Source: Nostoc sp. MG11
Lineage (GTDB): Bacteria > Cyanobacteriota > Cyanobacteriia > Cyanobacteriales > Nostocaceae
NCBI RefSeq assembly: GCF_014904695.1
Contig: NZ_JACXXN010000024.1
Location: 34,242-98,241 of the forward strand
Length of the DNA: 64,000 nucleotides
Reading direction: 5' to 3'
Every line of letters starts with the position of its first letter. Positions within the stretch are counted from its first letter, which is position 1. Positions 55,618 to 63,250 of the stretch are shown here, one piece after another. A model generated the notes under the pieces. The model searched no databases and was not told the DNA's origin. It worked only from the letters and a program-made list of their open reading frames with translations. Position numbers and translations under genes: made by a program.

Positions 55618-55758
55618 TTAAGGAGAAAAGTAATTGCTCCCGTCCAGCATTTTTAGCCGTAAATGAAAGATTGTTGCACCACCTATAAAAACTATTTTTT
55701 CGTCTAAGGCTGCAAAGTTACTTGCAGCCTTTTCCAGCATTTGTACTTGCTCATTCAT
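55618..55758 (-). pseudogene. N-terminal fragment of a nucleotidyltransferase-type toxin
   Basis: From ATG at 55758 the frame reads MNEQVQMLEKAASNFAALDE then KIVFIGGATIFHLRLKMLDG and SNYFSP with a TAA at 55618-55620. The part F-x-G-G-A-T-I is the start of the nucleotidyltransferase fold found in AbiEii-like toxins (the usual continuation holds the catalytic Asp residues, missing here). The ATG overlaps the stop of the upstream HTH gene (TAATG), as in antitoxin-toxin pairs. The frame runs out after about 34 residues of family-like sequence, so the toxin is truncated. Confidence 0.65.
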
Positions 55759-56264
55759 TAAACTGTTAGTCTCTGTTCAAGCTCTTGACTAGCAAGATTT
55801 TGTTCACGCACACGACCAACTCGAATTGCGTCAATCAAACTAAGCAATTCATGAAGTTTTGGGTCATCTTTAACGGCTTCTGGAACGGATCGATATAACG
55901 GAGTAATACTTTGCCCTCTAACAGTTCCACTTGGGTCACTCCATACGTAAGCATCAGCAGGATCAACGTTAAGTAAATTTCTTAAAGGCTCGGCAGAGTG
56001 TCCGGTTGGAATACCCCGACTCAAAGCACCAGGTTTCTCAGGAAACACGTATTTAATCCCATGTATGAGAAATTCGAGCAAACAACGCTTTTTAACCTTT
56101 CTAGAAGAACAATCATACAGACCACTAGCATCACATCTTCTTAGAGCGGCGTGAACCTCAGAAGGACTCATGTGTAAGCTGTTGGCAAGTTCATTGTAAG
56201 TCCACTCCAAATCCCGTAAGTTATGCACTTTAAGCACAACAACAATATCTTGAGGTTTTAACAT
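55758..56264 (-). CDS. HTH-type regulator, likely antitoxin of an AbiE-like pair
   Basis: I place the start at ATG 56264 (MLKPQDIVVVLKVHNLRDLE), giving 168 residues; an in-frame start at 56333 would add 23 residues of unrelated sequence. Residues about 10-60 form an HTH (LEWTYNELANSLHMSPSEVH then AALRRCDASGL), followed by PEKPGALSRGIPTGHSAEPL and a C-terminal helical part. This layout occurs upstream of nucleotidyltransferase genes in cyanobacteria and resembles the transcriptional antitoxin of AbiE-type systems. The stop codon overlaps the start of the truncated toxin gene by TAATG. The antitoxin looks complete while the toxin is cut. Confidence 0.7.
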   Translation of the reverse strand: MLKPQDIVVVLKVHNLRDLEWTYNELANSLHMSPSEVHAALRRCDASGLYDCSSRKVKKRCLLEFLIHGIKYVFPEKPGALSRGIPTGHSAEPLRNLLNVDPADAYVWSDPSGTVRGQSITPLYRSVPEAVKDDPKLHELLSLIDAIRVGRVREQNLASQELEQRLTV

Positions 56265-56400
56265 TGCAACATCACTCTTATTCGTGAACGGCGAATATAG
56301 ACTTATTCTATATTCGCAAATCGCAAATAGCAAATTCGTTTTTAGTAAAACACTTATAAAATAAATGAACTTTTTATAAAAATGAACAAGTGATTAAGCT

Positions 56401-56631
56401 CTAATCTCCTACTGGCAAACAACTACTGAGATTACCACTGGAACGCAACCAAACTAGTCCCCAAATATGTCCTCCATTTTCCCAGTGTTCTTTCAGATGT
56501 CCAGGCATACTTTTGCGATTGTCTGTAACTAGTAGTCGTTGAGATAATTCCAGATAGCGAATACCAATACGATGCCCTTTGATACGGATGTCATCTGGAG
56601 CTAAAAACTCAAAATAATTTTCTAGTTGCAT
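56401..56631 (-). CDS. Chimeric scrap: DUF433-type antitoxin start joined to a PIN-like toxin end
   Basis: The 76-residue frame starts MQLENYFEFLAPDDIRIKGH and RIGI, the usual start of a DUF433 antitoxin, and then jumps to RLLVTDNRKSMPGHLKEHWE and NGGHIWGLVWLR, the end of a DUF5615 (PIN-like) toxin (L-V-T-x-N-R-x-x-M-P-x-H). In intact pairs the antitoxin is followed by the toxin, so an internal deletion that fused their ends in frame would give this chimera. The start is ATG at 56631. Neither function should be intact. Whether it is expressed is unknown. Confidence 0.6.
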   Translation of the reverse strand: MQLENYFEFLAPDDIRIKGHRIGIRYLELSQRLLVTDNRKSMPGHLKEHWENGGHIWGLVWLRSSGNLSSCLPVGD

Positions 56632-56664
56632 GTATATACCTCTGTAGAGCCTTTTACGACTATC

Positions 56665-57207
56665 TTAGTCAAACTCTAAAGGCCACAAATCTGCAACTGG
56701 CACTTCCCACCCAGGAAGCAATTCGGGAACAGTTAGAACATCTTCATCGTGAAGTATTATTGCATCTTGTCCAAAATTGTAAACTTCCACGATCCGCTCG
56801 TCGGGATTGAGCAAAATTCCTACTTTAGTTCCCAAAGTCAAAAATTCTTGAATCTTAGCTCTGAGATCCTCTAAATTATCGCTAGGGGACTTCACTTCTA
56901 CAGTCAAATCAGGAGCCAATTGAGCAAAAGATTTGGGACTGCGACGCAAGCGTTCGGCTAAGACAAATGAGGCATCCGGTGCGCGTAAATCTGAGTTGGG
57001 CAACCTGAAACCAGCGCTGGAAGCTGTTATTCGTCCTAGCTTGCGAGGTTTAACCCAGTTACGTAACTGGGCTACCATTTCAGCCGCAACTTCATCTGAT
57101 TCGTATCCTGATGGACTCATGACAATAATATTACCCTTGACTAGTTCCAGACGATAGTCGGGGTACTGCTGCTGTATTTTTTCTAAGTCTTGAAGCGTCA
57201 GGGACAT
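56665..57207 (-). other. Start choice for the Uma2 gene at 56665-57207
   Basis: This entry only records that ATG 57207 (MSLTLQDLEKIQQQYPDYRL) is preferred over the upstream in-frame start at 57225; the gene itself is the next entry. Confidence 0.5.
56665..57207 (-). CDS. Uma2/DUF820-family putative nuclease
   Basis: The 180-residue product reads MSLTLQDLEKIQQQYPDYRL from the chosen start, then LVKGNIIVMSPSGYESDEVA, PDASFVLAERLRRSPKSFAQ and LAPDLTVEVKSPSDNLEDLR. The acids in A-P-D-A-S-F and D-L-T-V-E-V-K-S-P-S-D are the PD-(D/E)XK-like site of Uma2 proteins. It is the second Uma2 gene in the window (the other is at 47088) but is not close to it in sequence. The neighbours are toxin-antitoxin scraps, which is a common context for Uma2 genes. 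The start is ATG at 57207. Confidence 0.88.
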   Translation of the reverse strand: MSLTLQDLEKIQQQYPDYRLELVKGNIIVMSPSGYESDEVAAEMVAQLRNWVKPRKLGRITASSAGFRLPNSDLRAPDASFVLAERLRRSPKSFAQLAPDLTVEVKSPSDNLEDLRAKIQEFLTLGTKVGILLNPDERIVEVYNFGQDAIILHDEDVLTVPELLPGWEVPVADLWPLEFD

Positions 57208-57372
57208 AAAACCTCTGATTCTCACTTGTATTTATATTATGGAGACAACAGACCTCTTCAAGAGCGATCGCTCTCTTCCTCCCTCCTATCTACTCCATTT
57301 CTTCATGCTGCCCTAACACTCGTATGATCAAGATATCAGGAAAATATAATAGCCAGATTTTTACCGCAAAAT

Positions 57373-58236
57373 ATGGGCAATATTTGGGAAATCGATTTTT
57401 ACTCTCGTCCACTTCTGGACGCAAATCAGAAAAAAATTTGGGAAGTTTTAGTCTGCGAGAGTCCTGCGGATATCAGTACAAAAACAGATTCTTTGTTTCG
57501 CTATGCTCAATATTGCCCCAATACCCAGGTAAATTCTGGCTGGTTGCGGACAGCGCTACAAGAGGCAATTACTAAAGCAGGAGAAACGCCGATTAAAATT
57601 CGCTTCTTCCGCCGCCAAATGAACAACATGATTACTAAAGCTTGCCAAGACTTGGGTATTCCCGCCCAGCCTAGTCGCCGTACTTTGGTTCTTAATCAGT
57701 GGCTAGAACAGCGGATGGAGCAAGTGTATCCTCAAGAGCCAGGGTATCAAGCAGGAACTAATCCTTCAGTACGCTTAGAAAAACCCTTACCTCAACGTTT
57801 ACCAGATGCTTTGGAAGGACAGCAATGGATATTTGTTAGCTTACCAGCTGCGGATCTTGGAGAGATGCCAGAGTGGGAAATCGGCTTTGGTGAAGCTTTC
57901 CCTTTAGAGTTGGCCCAAATACCACCCGAAACTCGCGTTCCTGGCATTTTGATTTTCTCATCTAGAGCGTTGCCCTTGGCTGCCTGGATGTCTGGTTTAG
58001 AGTTGGCTTTCATGAGATTTGACACAAGTGAAGGGGCAAGATTGCTTTTAGAGACTGGTGTTACAGAAAGCTGGATTGTGGCAAATATTAAAAATGCTCA
58101 AACTTTAGCAGAAGCCAAAGGTTTTGAAGAAGCCAAGCAAAAAGCTAATGGAGTACATTTTATAGGTGTACAGTCTGATCCCAAAGCCCAATCTTTTACT
58201 GGCTTTTGGCTGTTACAAGAGGTCAATATCCTATAA
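57373..58236 (+). CDS. Tab2/Atab2-family RNA-binding protein
   Basis: The 287-residue product starts MGNIWEIDFYSRPLLDANQK and contains WLRTALQEAITKAGETPIKI, RFFRRQMNNMITKACQDLGI, PAQPSRRT and a C-terminal TGFWLLQEVNIL. These are signatures of Tab2/Atab2, chloroplast proteins that bind psaB mRNA and help photosystem I synthesis; cyanobacterial relatives are less well characterised. The start is ATG at 57373. It is divergent from the Uma2 gene. A smaller frame at 57324-57575 in another phase is a shadow. Confidence 0.88.
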   Translation: MGNIWEIDFYSRPLLDANQKKIWEVLVCESPADISTKTDSLFRYAQYCPNTQVNSGWLRTALQEAITKAGETPIKIRFFRRQMNNMITKACQDLGIPAQPSRRTLVLNQWLEQRMEQVYPQEPGYQAGTNPSVRLEKPLPQRLPDALEGQQWIFVSLPAADLGEMPEWEIGFGEAFPLELAQIPPETRVPGILIFSSRALPLAAWMSGLELAFMRFDTSEGARLLLETGVTESWIVANIKNAQTLAEAKGFEEAKQKANGVHFIGVQSDPKAQSFTGFWLLQEVNIL

Positions 58237-58949
58237 AAGTATGGCATTGGGAAGAAGAAAGTAAAAATTTTATCCTCCGTCATGAACAAAAGTTTATGAG
58301 TGCCTATTGACTAATAATCCAAAATAGTATCAGCCAAGATAGGTTGAGATATAGCAATGATTTGGAATAATTACCAAAAACTTAGCTAAAGCCTTTCATC
58401 CCCTGGTCTTTAGGGTAAGGGATAAAACGCGAACGGGCGGTGATCAGAACTTTCTAAGAGTGTGGTTCCAAATTAAAACCGCTGAAATAGGTTTAGACGT
58501 GCCAATGATTTGGGATAATTATCTGCGTCCATTAGCGGAAAGTTTGAGCGCCGAAAGCCGATTCGATGAACATAACTTTCCAAAATAAAAACAGCGTTGA
58601 TTTGCGGAAGGTCTGATCTGATCCGAAAAGTCCGAAGGTTGGTTTTCGATCATCGAAACTTCAGGCGACCATCAGAACTTTCCCAGAGTGTGGTTCCAAA
58701 TCGCAACTGCTGAAATACACCGATAATTTTTAGCAATTATTTAGTGTGTATCAGCCTACCCTGCGGCAAGCCTTTTGAGTGAGGCTCAAGAGCGTCACTA
58801 AGACCAGTCGTCTAGGTTGGGAAACTAAAGGAGACTGTGCGTAGCTAGTAGCTAGCTGCCTTCTCGTAGGGGTACAGCGCTGGACTCACCGTTCTCAGGG
58901 AGTCTACATCTGCGATTCAAAATCCACAATCCACAATTCACAAAGGGTC
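58237..58949. other. Repeat-containing intergenic region, possibly transcribed
   Basis: No protein-like frame is seen across 713 bp. It has a diverged direct repeat (58443-58489 and 58671-58717), a near repeat of a GCAATGATTTGG(A/G)ATAATTA segment (58353 and 58501), and near 58770-58900 a run of short dyads (CTTTTGAG...CTCAAGAG; GACTC...GAGTC). A hairpin-rich segment around 58390-58430 (CCTTTCATCCCC ... AGGGTAAGGGAT) resembles the ends of IS200/IS605 elements. It may hold a non-coding RNA, an IS relic, or only a promoter for the TldE gene. Confidence 0.45.
58443..58717 (+). repeat. Diverged 47-bp direct repeat, two copies
   Basis: Copy 1 spans 58443-58489 and copy 2 spans 58671-58717, 228 bp apart. 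They agree at about 41 of 47 bases by eye, with the shared core AGAGTGTGGTTCCAAAT. Confidence 0.75.
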
Positions 58950-60266
58950 ATGGGTTCTGAAAATTTGTCACAAGAAGATACACTAGCAGAACATCTGCTG
59001 GAACTAGCTATAAAATCTGGAGCAGAAGCTGCTGAAGTGTATCAGTCGCGATCGCTTTCTCGACCAGTTTTTTTTGAGGCAAACCGACTCAAGCAGCTAG
59101 AAACTAACCAATCTGAAGGCACAGCACTAAGGCTTTGGCGAAATGGGTGTCCAGGACTCACCGTGGCTTACGGTTATGTCCAAGCGCAAGTAATGGTAGA
59201 ACGAGCTCTTGCCTTGAGTCAACTAAATCAACCGGAACCAGTGGAATTAGGCAGTAATTTTCAGCCATCTTACCCAGACTTAGGGGAAAATGTGCCTATA
59301 GAGGTTTTGGTAAACTGGGGCAAAGAAGCGATCGCACTCATCCGCGACGCCTATCCAGAGGTGGTATGCAATAGCGACTGGGAATGTGATGTTGAAACTA
59401 CCAGACTTGTCAATACCAAAGGTTTAGATTGTCACTACACCGATACTACCCTCAGCTGTTATATGTCAGCAGAATGGGTACGTGGTGATGATTTTTTGAG
59501 TGTTTCTGATGGGCAAACCCAGCGGGGTGAACTGCAACCCGAAAAATTAGCTAACCAAATTTTACAGCGGCTAATTTGGGCTAGAGAAAATGTTCCCCCG
59601 CCTACTGGCCGCATCCCAGTTTTGTTTACTTCTAAAGCTGCTGATATGTTATGGGGTACTGTGCAAGCGGCTTTGAACGGCAAACGAGTTCTAGAGGTAG
59701 CTTCCCCTTGGGCAGAACGCCTAGGAAAACCAGTAATTGCGTCCAGTCTCACTCTCTACCAAGATCCAGAAGCAGGCCCTTATAGTTGTCCTTTTGATGA
59801 TGAAGGTACTCCCACTCAGTCTTTAGTGTTTATTCAAAACGGGATTTTACAGCATTTCTATGGCGATCGCACTACCGGAAATCAACTGGGCATTGGCACG
59901 ACTGGGAACGGTTTTCGTCCTGGTTTAGGTAGCTACCCTACCCCTGGTTTATTTAATTTTCTTATCCAGCCCGGTTCTGCATCCCTCCAAGACTTGATTC
60001 AACAAATGGATGATGGCTTGATTGTGGATCAAATGCTGGGTAGTGGCAGCGGTATTTCTGGAGACTTTTCAATCAATATTGATTTAGGCTACCGTGTTCA
60101 AAATGGTCAAGTAATTGGGCGCGTTAAAGATACGATGGTTGCTGGCAACGTCTATACAGCCCTTAAACAAGTGGTTACACTAGGCAGTGATGCCGATTGG
60201 AATGGTTCTTGTTATACTCCATCTTTGATAGTAGAAGGACTATCCACGACTGGGAGAAGCAATTAG
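58950..60266 (+). CDS. pmbA: TldE/PmbA-type metalloprotease-family protein
   Basis: The 438-residue product has LLELAIKSGAEAAEVYQSRS at the start, DCHYTDTTLSCYMSAEW in the middle and the C-terminal QMLGSGSGISGDFSINIDLG then YRVQNGQVIGRVKDTMVAGN. It lacks the zinc-binding H-E-x-x-x-H motif of TldD, so it is the TldE/PmbA partner. TldD and TldE form a complex that cuts unfolded short peptides and matures certain peptides; no TldD gene is visible in this window. The start is ATG at 58950, after an AAAGGG leader. It stands 135 bp upstream of the CLC gene on the same strand. Confidence 0.9.
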   Translation: MGSENLSQEDTLAEHLLELAIKSGAEAAEVYQSRSLSRPVFFEANRLKQLETNQSEGTALRLWRNGCPGLTVAYGYVQAQVMVERALALSQLNQPEPVELGSNFQPSYPDLGENVPIEVLVNWGKEAIALIRDAYPEVVCNSDWECDVETTRLVNTKGLDCHYTDTTLSCYMSAEWVRGDDFLSVSDGQTQRGELQPEKLANQILQRLIWARENVPPPTGRIPVLFTSKAADMLWGTVQAALNGKRVLEVASPWAERLGKPVIASSLTLYQDPEAGPYSCPFDDEGTPTQSLVFIQNGILQHFYGDRTTGNQLGIGTTGNGFRPGLGSYPTPGLFNFLIQPGSASLQDLIQQMDDGLIVDQMLGSGSGISGDFSINIDLGYRVQNGQVIGRVKDTMVAGNVYTALKQVVTLGSDADWNGSCYTPSLIVEGLSTTGRSN

Positions 60267-60401
60267 AAATTTAACTGTTAGTGATGGGAACTCTTAAGAG
60301 GGGGAAAGGTAAAAGGTTAAAGGGTAAGGGGTTGGTTTTTCCCTTTCCCCCTTCCCCCTTTCCTTTTTATTAATGCCCCAATCCCCAATCCCCAATCCCC
60401 T

Positions 60402-63134
60402 ATGTCGCTTCCTGTTCTGACTCAGCGCTTTCGCACTTGGTGGCAGCCTAGAAGAGGTTTAGCGATCGCAGAAGCTTCTGTTATCGGTCTAGTTGCTGCT
60501 CTATCTGCGGTGTTCTTGAAAGTCGGATCGGGATGGCTAGGAACATGGCGAGTTTATAGTGCTCACATTTTACCAGCCTGGCTTGCCCTACCAGCAATTG
60601 GTCTTGGCTTTGGTTTTCTGGCTGGTTTTTTGGTGCAGAGATTAGCACCGGAGGCTGCGGGTAGCGGTATCCCGCAAGTTAAAGCCTCGCTTGCCAATGT
60701 GCCAGTTAATTTATCTTGGCGTGTGGCAGGGGTAAAGTTACTCAGTGCCATGATCGCCATAGGCTCTGGGATAACCCTAGGACGGCAAGGCCCCACTGTG
60801 CAAGTCGGAGCAGGTTTGGCAGGGGGTATGAGTCGCTGGGTTCCCACTTCCCCAGAACATCGACGGCAAATGATTGCTGCTGGTGCAGGTGCGGGTTTGG
60901 CAGCTGCTTTCAATGCGCCAATTGCGGGCGTGTTATTTATTGTCGAGGAGTTACTTCAGGATTTATCAGGAATCACCCTAGGAACCGCGATTATCGCCTC
61001 GTTCATTGGTGGGGTAATCTCTCGGCTATTGGGTGGGGGTAGTTTGGATCTGAATCTGCAATTAACCCAATCCTCCAGCCAATTCTCCATTCCAGAGATT
61101 CCCTTTTTCATACTATTGGGCATCTTGGCAGGGTTGCTGGGTGCATTATTTAATCGTGGGCTAGTATTTAGTATTAAATTATATCGAAATTTACACATTA
61201 GCTTACCGTTGCGGGTGGCTTTAGCTGGATTTATTTCTGGTGTGGTTGTGGCAATGCTACCCAGTTATTTCCGGGATAATACTGGATTACGAGAGTATGT
61301 GATTACTGGTAGTGCTAATCCTTCCTTTGCGGCGATCGCTTTTGCGGCTCAGTTCATCCTTACCCTGGTAGCATTTGGTTCAGGAGCGCCTGGGGGTTTA
61401 TTCGCTCCTAGTCTGATTTTAGGTTCTTGTTTAGGGCACTTAGTCGGTGTGTCCGAGTTTTACCTTTTGGGAGCAGGTTCCCTTACTACCTACGCTCTAG
61501 CGGGTATGGGTGGATTTTTTAGCGCCGTTTCTAAAGTGCCAATCACAGCAATTGTGATTGTGTTTGAGATGACTACAGATTTCAATCTGGTGCTACCTTT
61601 GATGATTGTTTCTGTAACGGCTTACCTGGTTGCGGAAAAGGTAGTGCCTGGTTCGCTTTACGAGAAACTTTTAGAGTTGAACGGCATTACTCTCGTCAAA
61701 GAGGCTCCCATAGAAGGGACATTGACAAAGTTAACAGCAAGAGATGTGATGCAGGAACGGGTAGAAACTCTAGATGCAGATATGACTTTAGAAGAAGCAA
61801 TGCAGGCGTTTGCCCGTTCTCACCATCGTGGTTTCCCGGTAGTAGAGGATAGTAAGCTGGTAGGAATTGTTACCCAATCAGATTTAATGAAAATACGCGA
61901 TCGCAACTTAGCTAATGATATTCCCTTAAAGGAAATCATGACGCCTGCTCCGATGACGGTAACACCAATCCATACCTTGAGTAATGTACTGTATTTACTA
62001 GATCGTTATCAAGTCAGTCGTTTACCAGTGCTCCAAGGGCGGAAACTCATTGGGATTATTACCCGTGGCGATATTATTCGAGCGGAAGCAGACCATCTCA
62101 ATGGTGAAAACGGGATTCCTGGACCGCGGCCAGAACCTTCTTATGTAGTTTACCAAACGCGATCGCCTAGCATTGGCAGAGGCAGATTATTAGTACCAGT
62201 AGCTAATCCAGAAACAGCAGGTATCCTTTTACAAATGGCAGCAGCTATTGCCCGCGATCGCCATTATGAAATAGAGTGCGTGCAAGTAATGCTGGTGTCG
62301 CGCCACAGTTCCCCATCCGAAACACAGGTAAGGACTGCTAAAAGTCGCCGTTTGCTACGACAAGCCGAAGTTTTAGCGAAAAAATGGCGAATTCCCTTAC
62401 ATACGCAGATTCGAGTGACTCACGATGTCGCGCAGGCAATTTTAGAGACAATCAACGAACAACACATCGACTTGATTTTAATGGGGTGGAAAGGCAATAC
62501 TTCCACTCCTGGGCGGATTTTTGGCAATGTTGTAGACACCATAATTCGCCAAGCCACTTGTGATGTCGTATTGGTGAAGTTGGGACAAGGGGAGAAGGGG
62601 GAAAATTCTCCCTCATCTTCCTCAATCCTCACTCAGCACGGGCTAAACGCCCCGCTACCGCTAACAGTACGGGCTGAAGGCCCCGCTACCGCTAACAGCA
62701 CTCCCCACTCAGCACTTAGGACTCAGCACTCCTTTAACCGCTGGCTAGTACCGATGGCTGGTGGCCCCAATGCACGGGTGGCGATTAAATTGTTACCTGC
62801 TTTGGTGACATTGGGAAATAATCCACAGATTCGTTTGACACAGGTGTTTAAACCATCTGAGTTAAAGCCAGACATGACAGTTTTAGAACAAGCCATTCGT
62901 CAGTTAATGCGTCGTCGCAATTTGTCCAATACTGTAGTTGCTGTTCCAGTCCAAGCTGATTCAGTTACCGAAGGTGTGATTCGCCTAGTGAAAACAGAAG
63001 GTTACGATGTTGTAGTTTTAGGAGCTTCTCGTGAGGGATTATTACAACATGCGATTCAAGGTAATATTCCTGAAGCGATCGCCTCTGGCGTGGATAGTAC
63101 AGTAATTTTGGTTAGGGGTGCAATTAATAATTAA
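60402..63134 (+). CDS. CLC-family anion transporter with CBS and USP domains
   Basis: The 910-residue protein has a CLC membrane part (residues about 20-430) with GSGIPQ (87-92), GRQGPTV (127-133), VLFIVEELL (Glu182-183) and GSGAPGGLFAPSL (about 327-339), then a CBS pair (about 446-563), then two universal stress protein-like domains (about 580-727 and 781-905). Most CLC exchangers have Glu in GREGPxV as the gating residue; here it is Gln129. The two USP domains are separated by an unusual low-complexity insert (about 730-780) made of repeats. CBS and USP parts usually bind adenosine nucleotides. The start is ATG at 60402. Confidence 0.93.
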   Translation: MSLPVLTQRFRTWWQPRRGLAIAEASVIGLVAALSAVFLKVGSGWLGTWRVYSAHILPAWLALPAIGLGFGFLAGFLVQRLAPEAAGSGIPQVKASLANVPVNLSWRVAGVKLLSAMIAIGSGITLGRQGPTVQVGAGLAGGMSRWVPTSPEHRRQMIAAGAGAGLAAAFNAPIAGVLFIVEELLQDLSGITLGTAIIASFIGGVISRLLGGGSLDLNLQLTQSSSQFSIPEIPFFILLGILAGLLGALFNRGLVFSIKLYRNLHISLPLRVALAGFISGVVVAMLPSYFRDNTGLREYVITGSANPSFAAIAFAAQFILTLVAFGSGAPGGLFAPSLILGSCLGHLVGVSEFYLLGAGSLTTYALAGMGGFFSAVSKVPITAIVIVFEMTTDFNLVLPLMIVSVTAYLVAEKVVPGSLYEKLLELNGITLVKEAPIEGTLTKLTARDVMQERVETLDADMTLEEAMQAFARSHHRGFPVVEDSKLVGIVTQSDLMKIRDRNLANDIPLKEIMTPAPMTVTPIHTLSNVLYLLDRYQVSRLPVLQGRKLIGIITRGDIIRAEADHLNGENGIPGPRPEPSYVVYQTRSPSIGRGRLLVPVANPETAGILLQMAAAIARDRHYEIECVQVMLVSRHSSPSETQVRTAKSRRLLRQAEVLAKKWRIPLHTQIRVTHDVAQAILETINEQHIDLILMGWKGNTSTPGRIFGNVVDTIIRQATCDVVLVKLGQGEKGENSPSSSSILTQHGLNAPLPLTVRAEGPATANSTPHSALRTQHSFNRWLVPMAGGPNARVAIKLLPALVTLGNNPQIRLTQVFKPSELKPDMTVLEQAIRQLMRRRNLSNTVVAVPVQADSVTEGVIRLVKTEGYDVVVLGASREGLLQHAIQGNIPEAIASGVDSTVILVRGAINN
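62639..62700 (+). repeat. 31-bp tandem repeat inside the CLC gene
   Basis: Two 31-bp units (62639-62669 and 62670-62700) of the form CGGGCTAAACGCCCCGCTAC then CGCTAACAGTA, with four differences. The palindromic core CGGGCT...GCCCCG is typical of small dispersed repeats. It lies in the low-complexity linker between the two USP domains. Surrounding ACTCAGCAC copies (62631, 62707, 62721) add to the repeat-derived character of the insert. Confidence 0.8.
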
Positions 63135-63250
63135 ACATAAAATAAAATCCTAGTTCGTAGTGAGTGATTTATCGCTCAAAACAAGGATTATCAGGACTAA
63201 AATCCCGACTACAAACTTTAATTTATTTGTGCCTAGTTACTCATACCAAT

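Noticed and set aside
58750..58940. tmRNA, RNase P RNA or 6S RNA in the gap before pmbA
   Set aside because: None of the conserved ends or core motifs I know for these RNAs is present.
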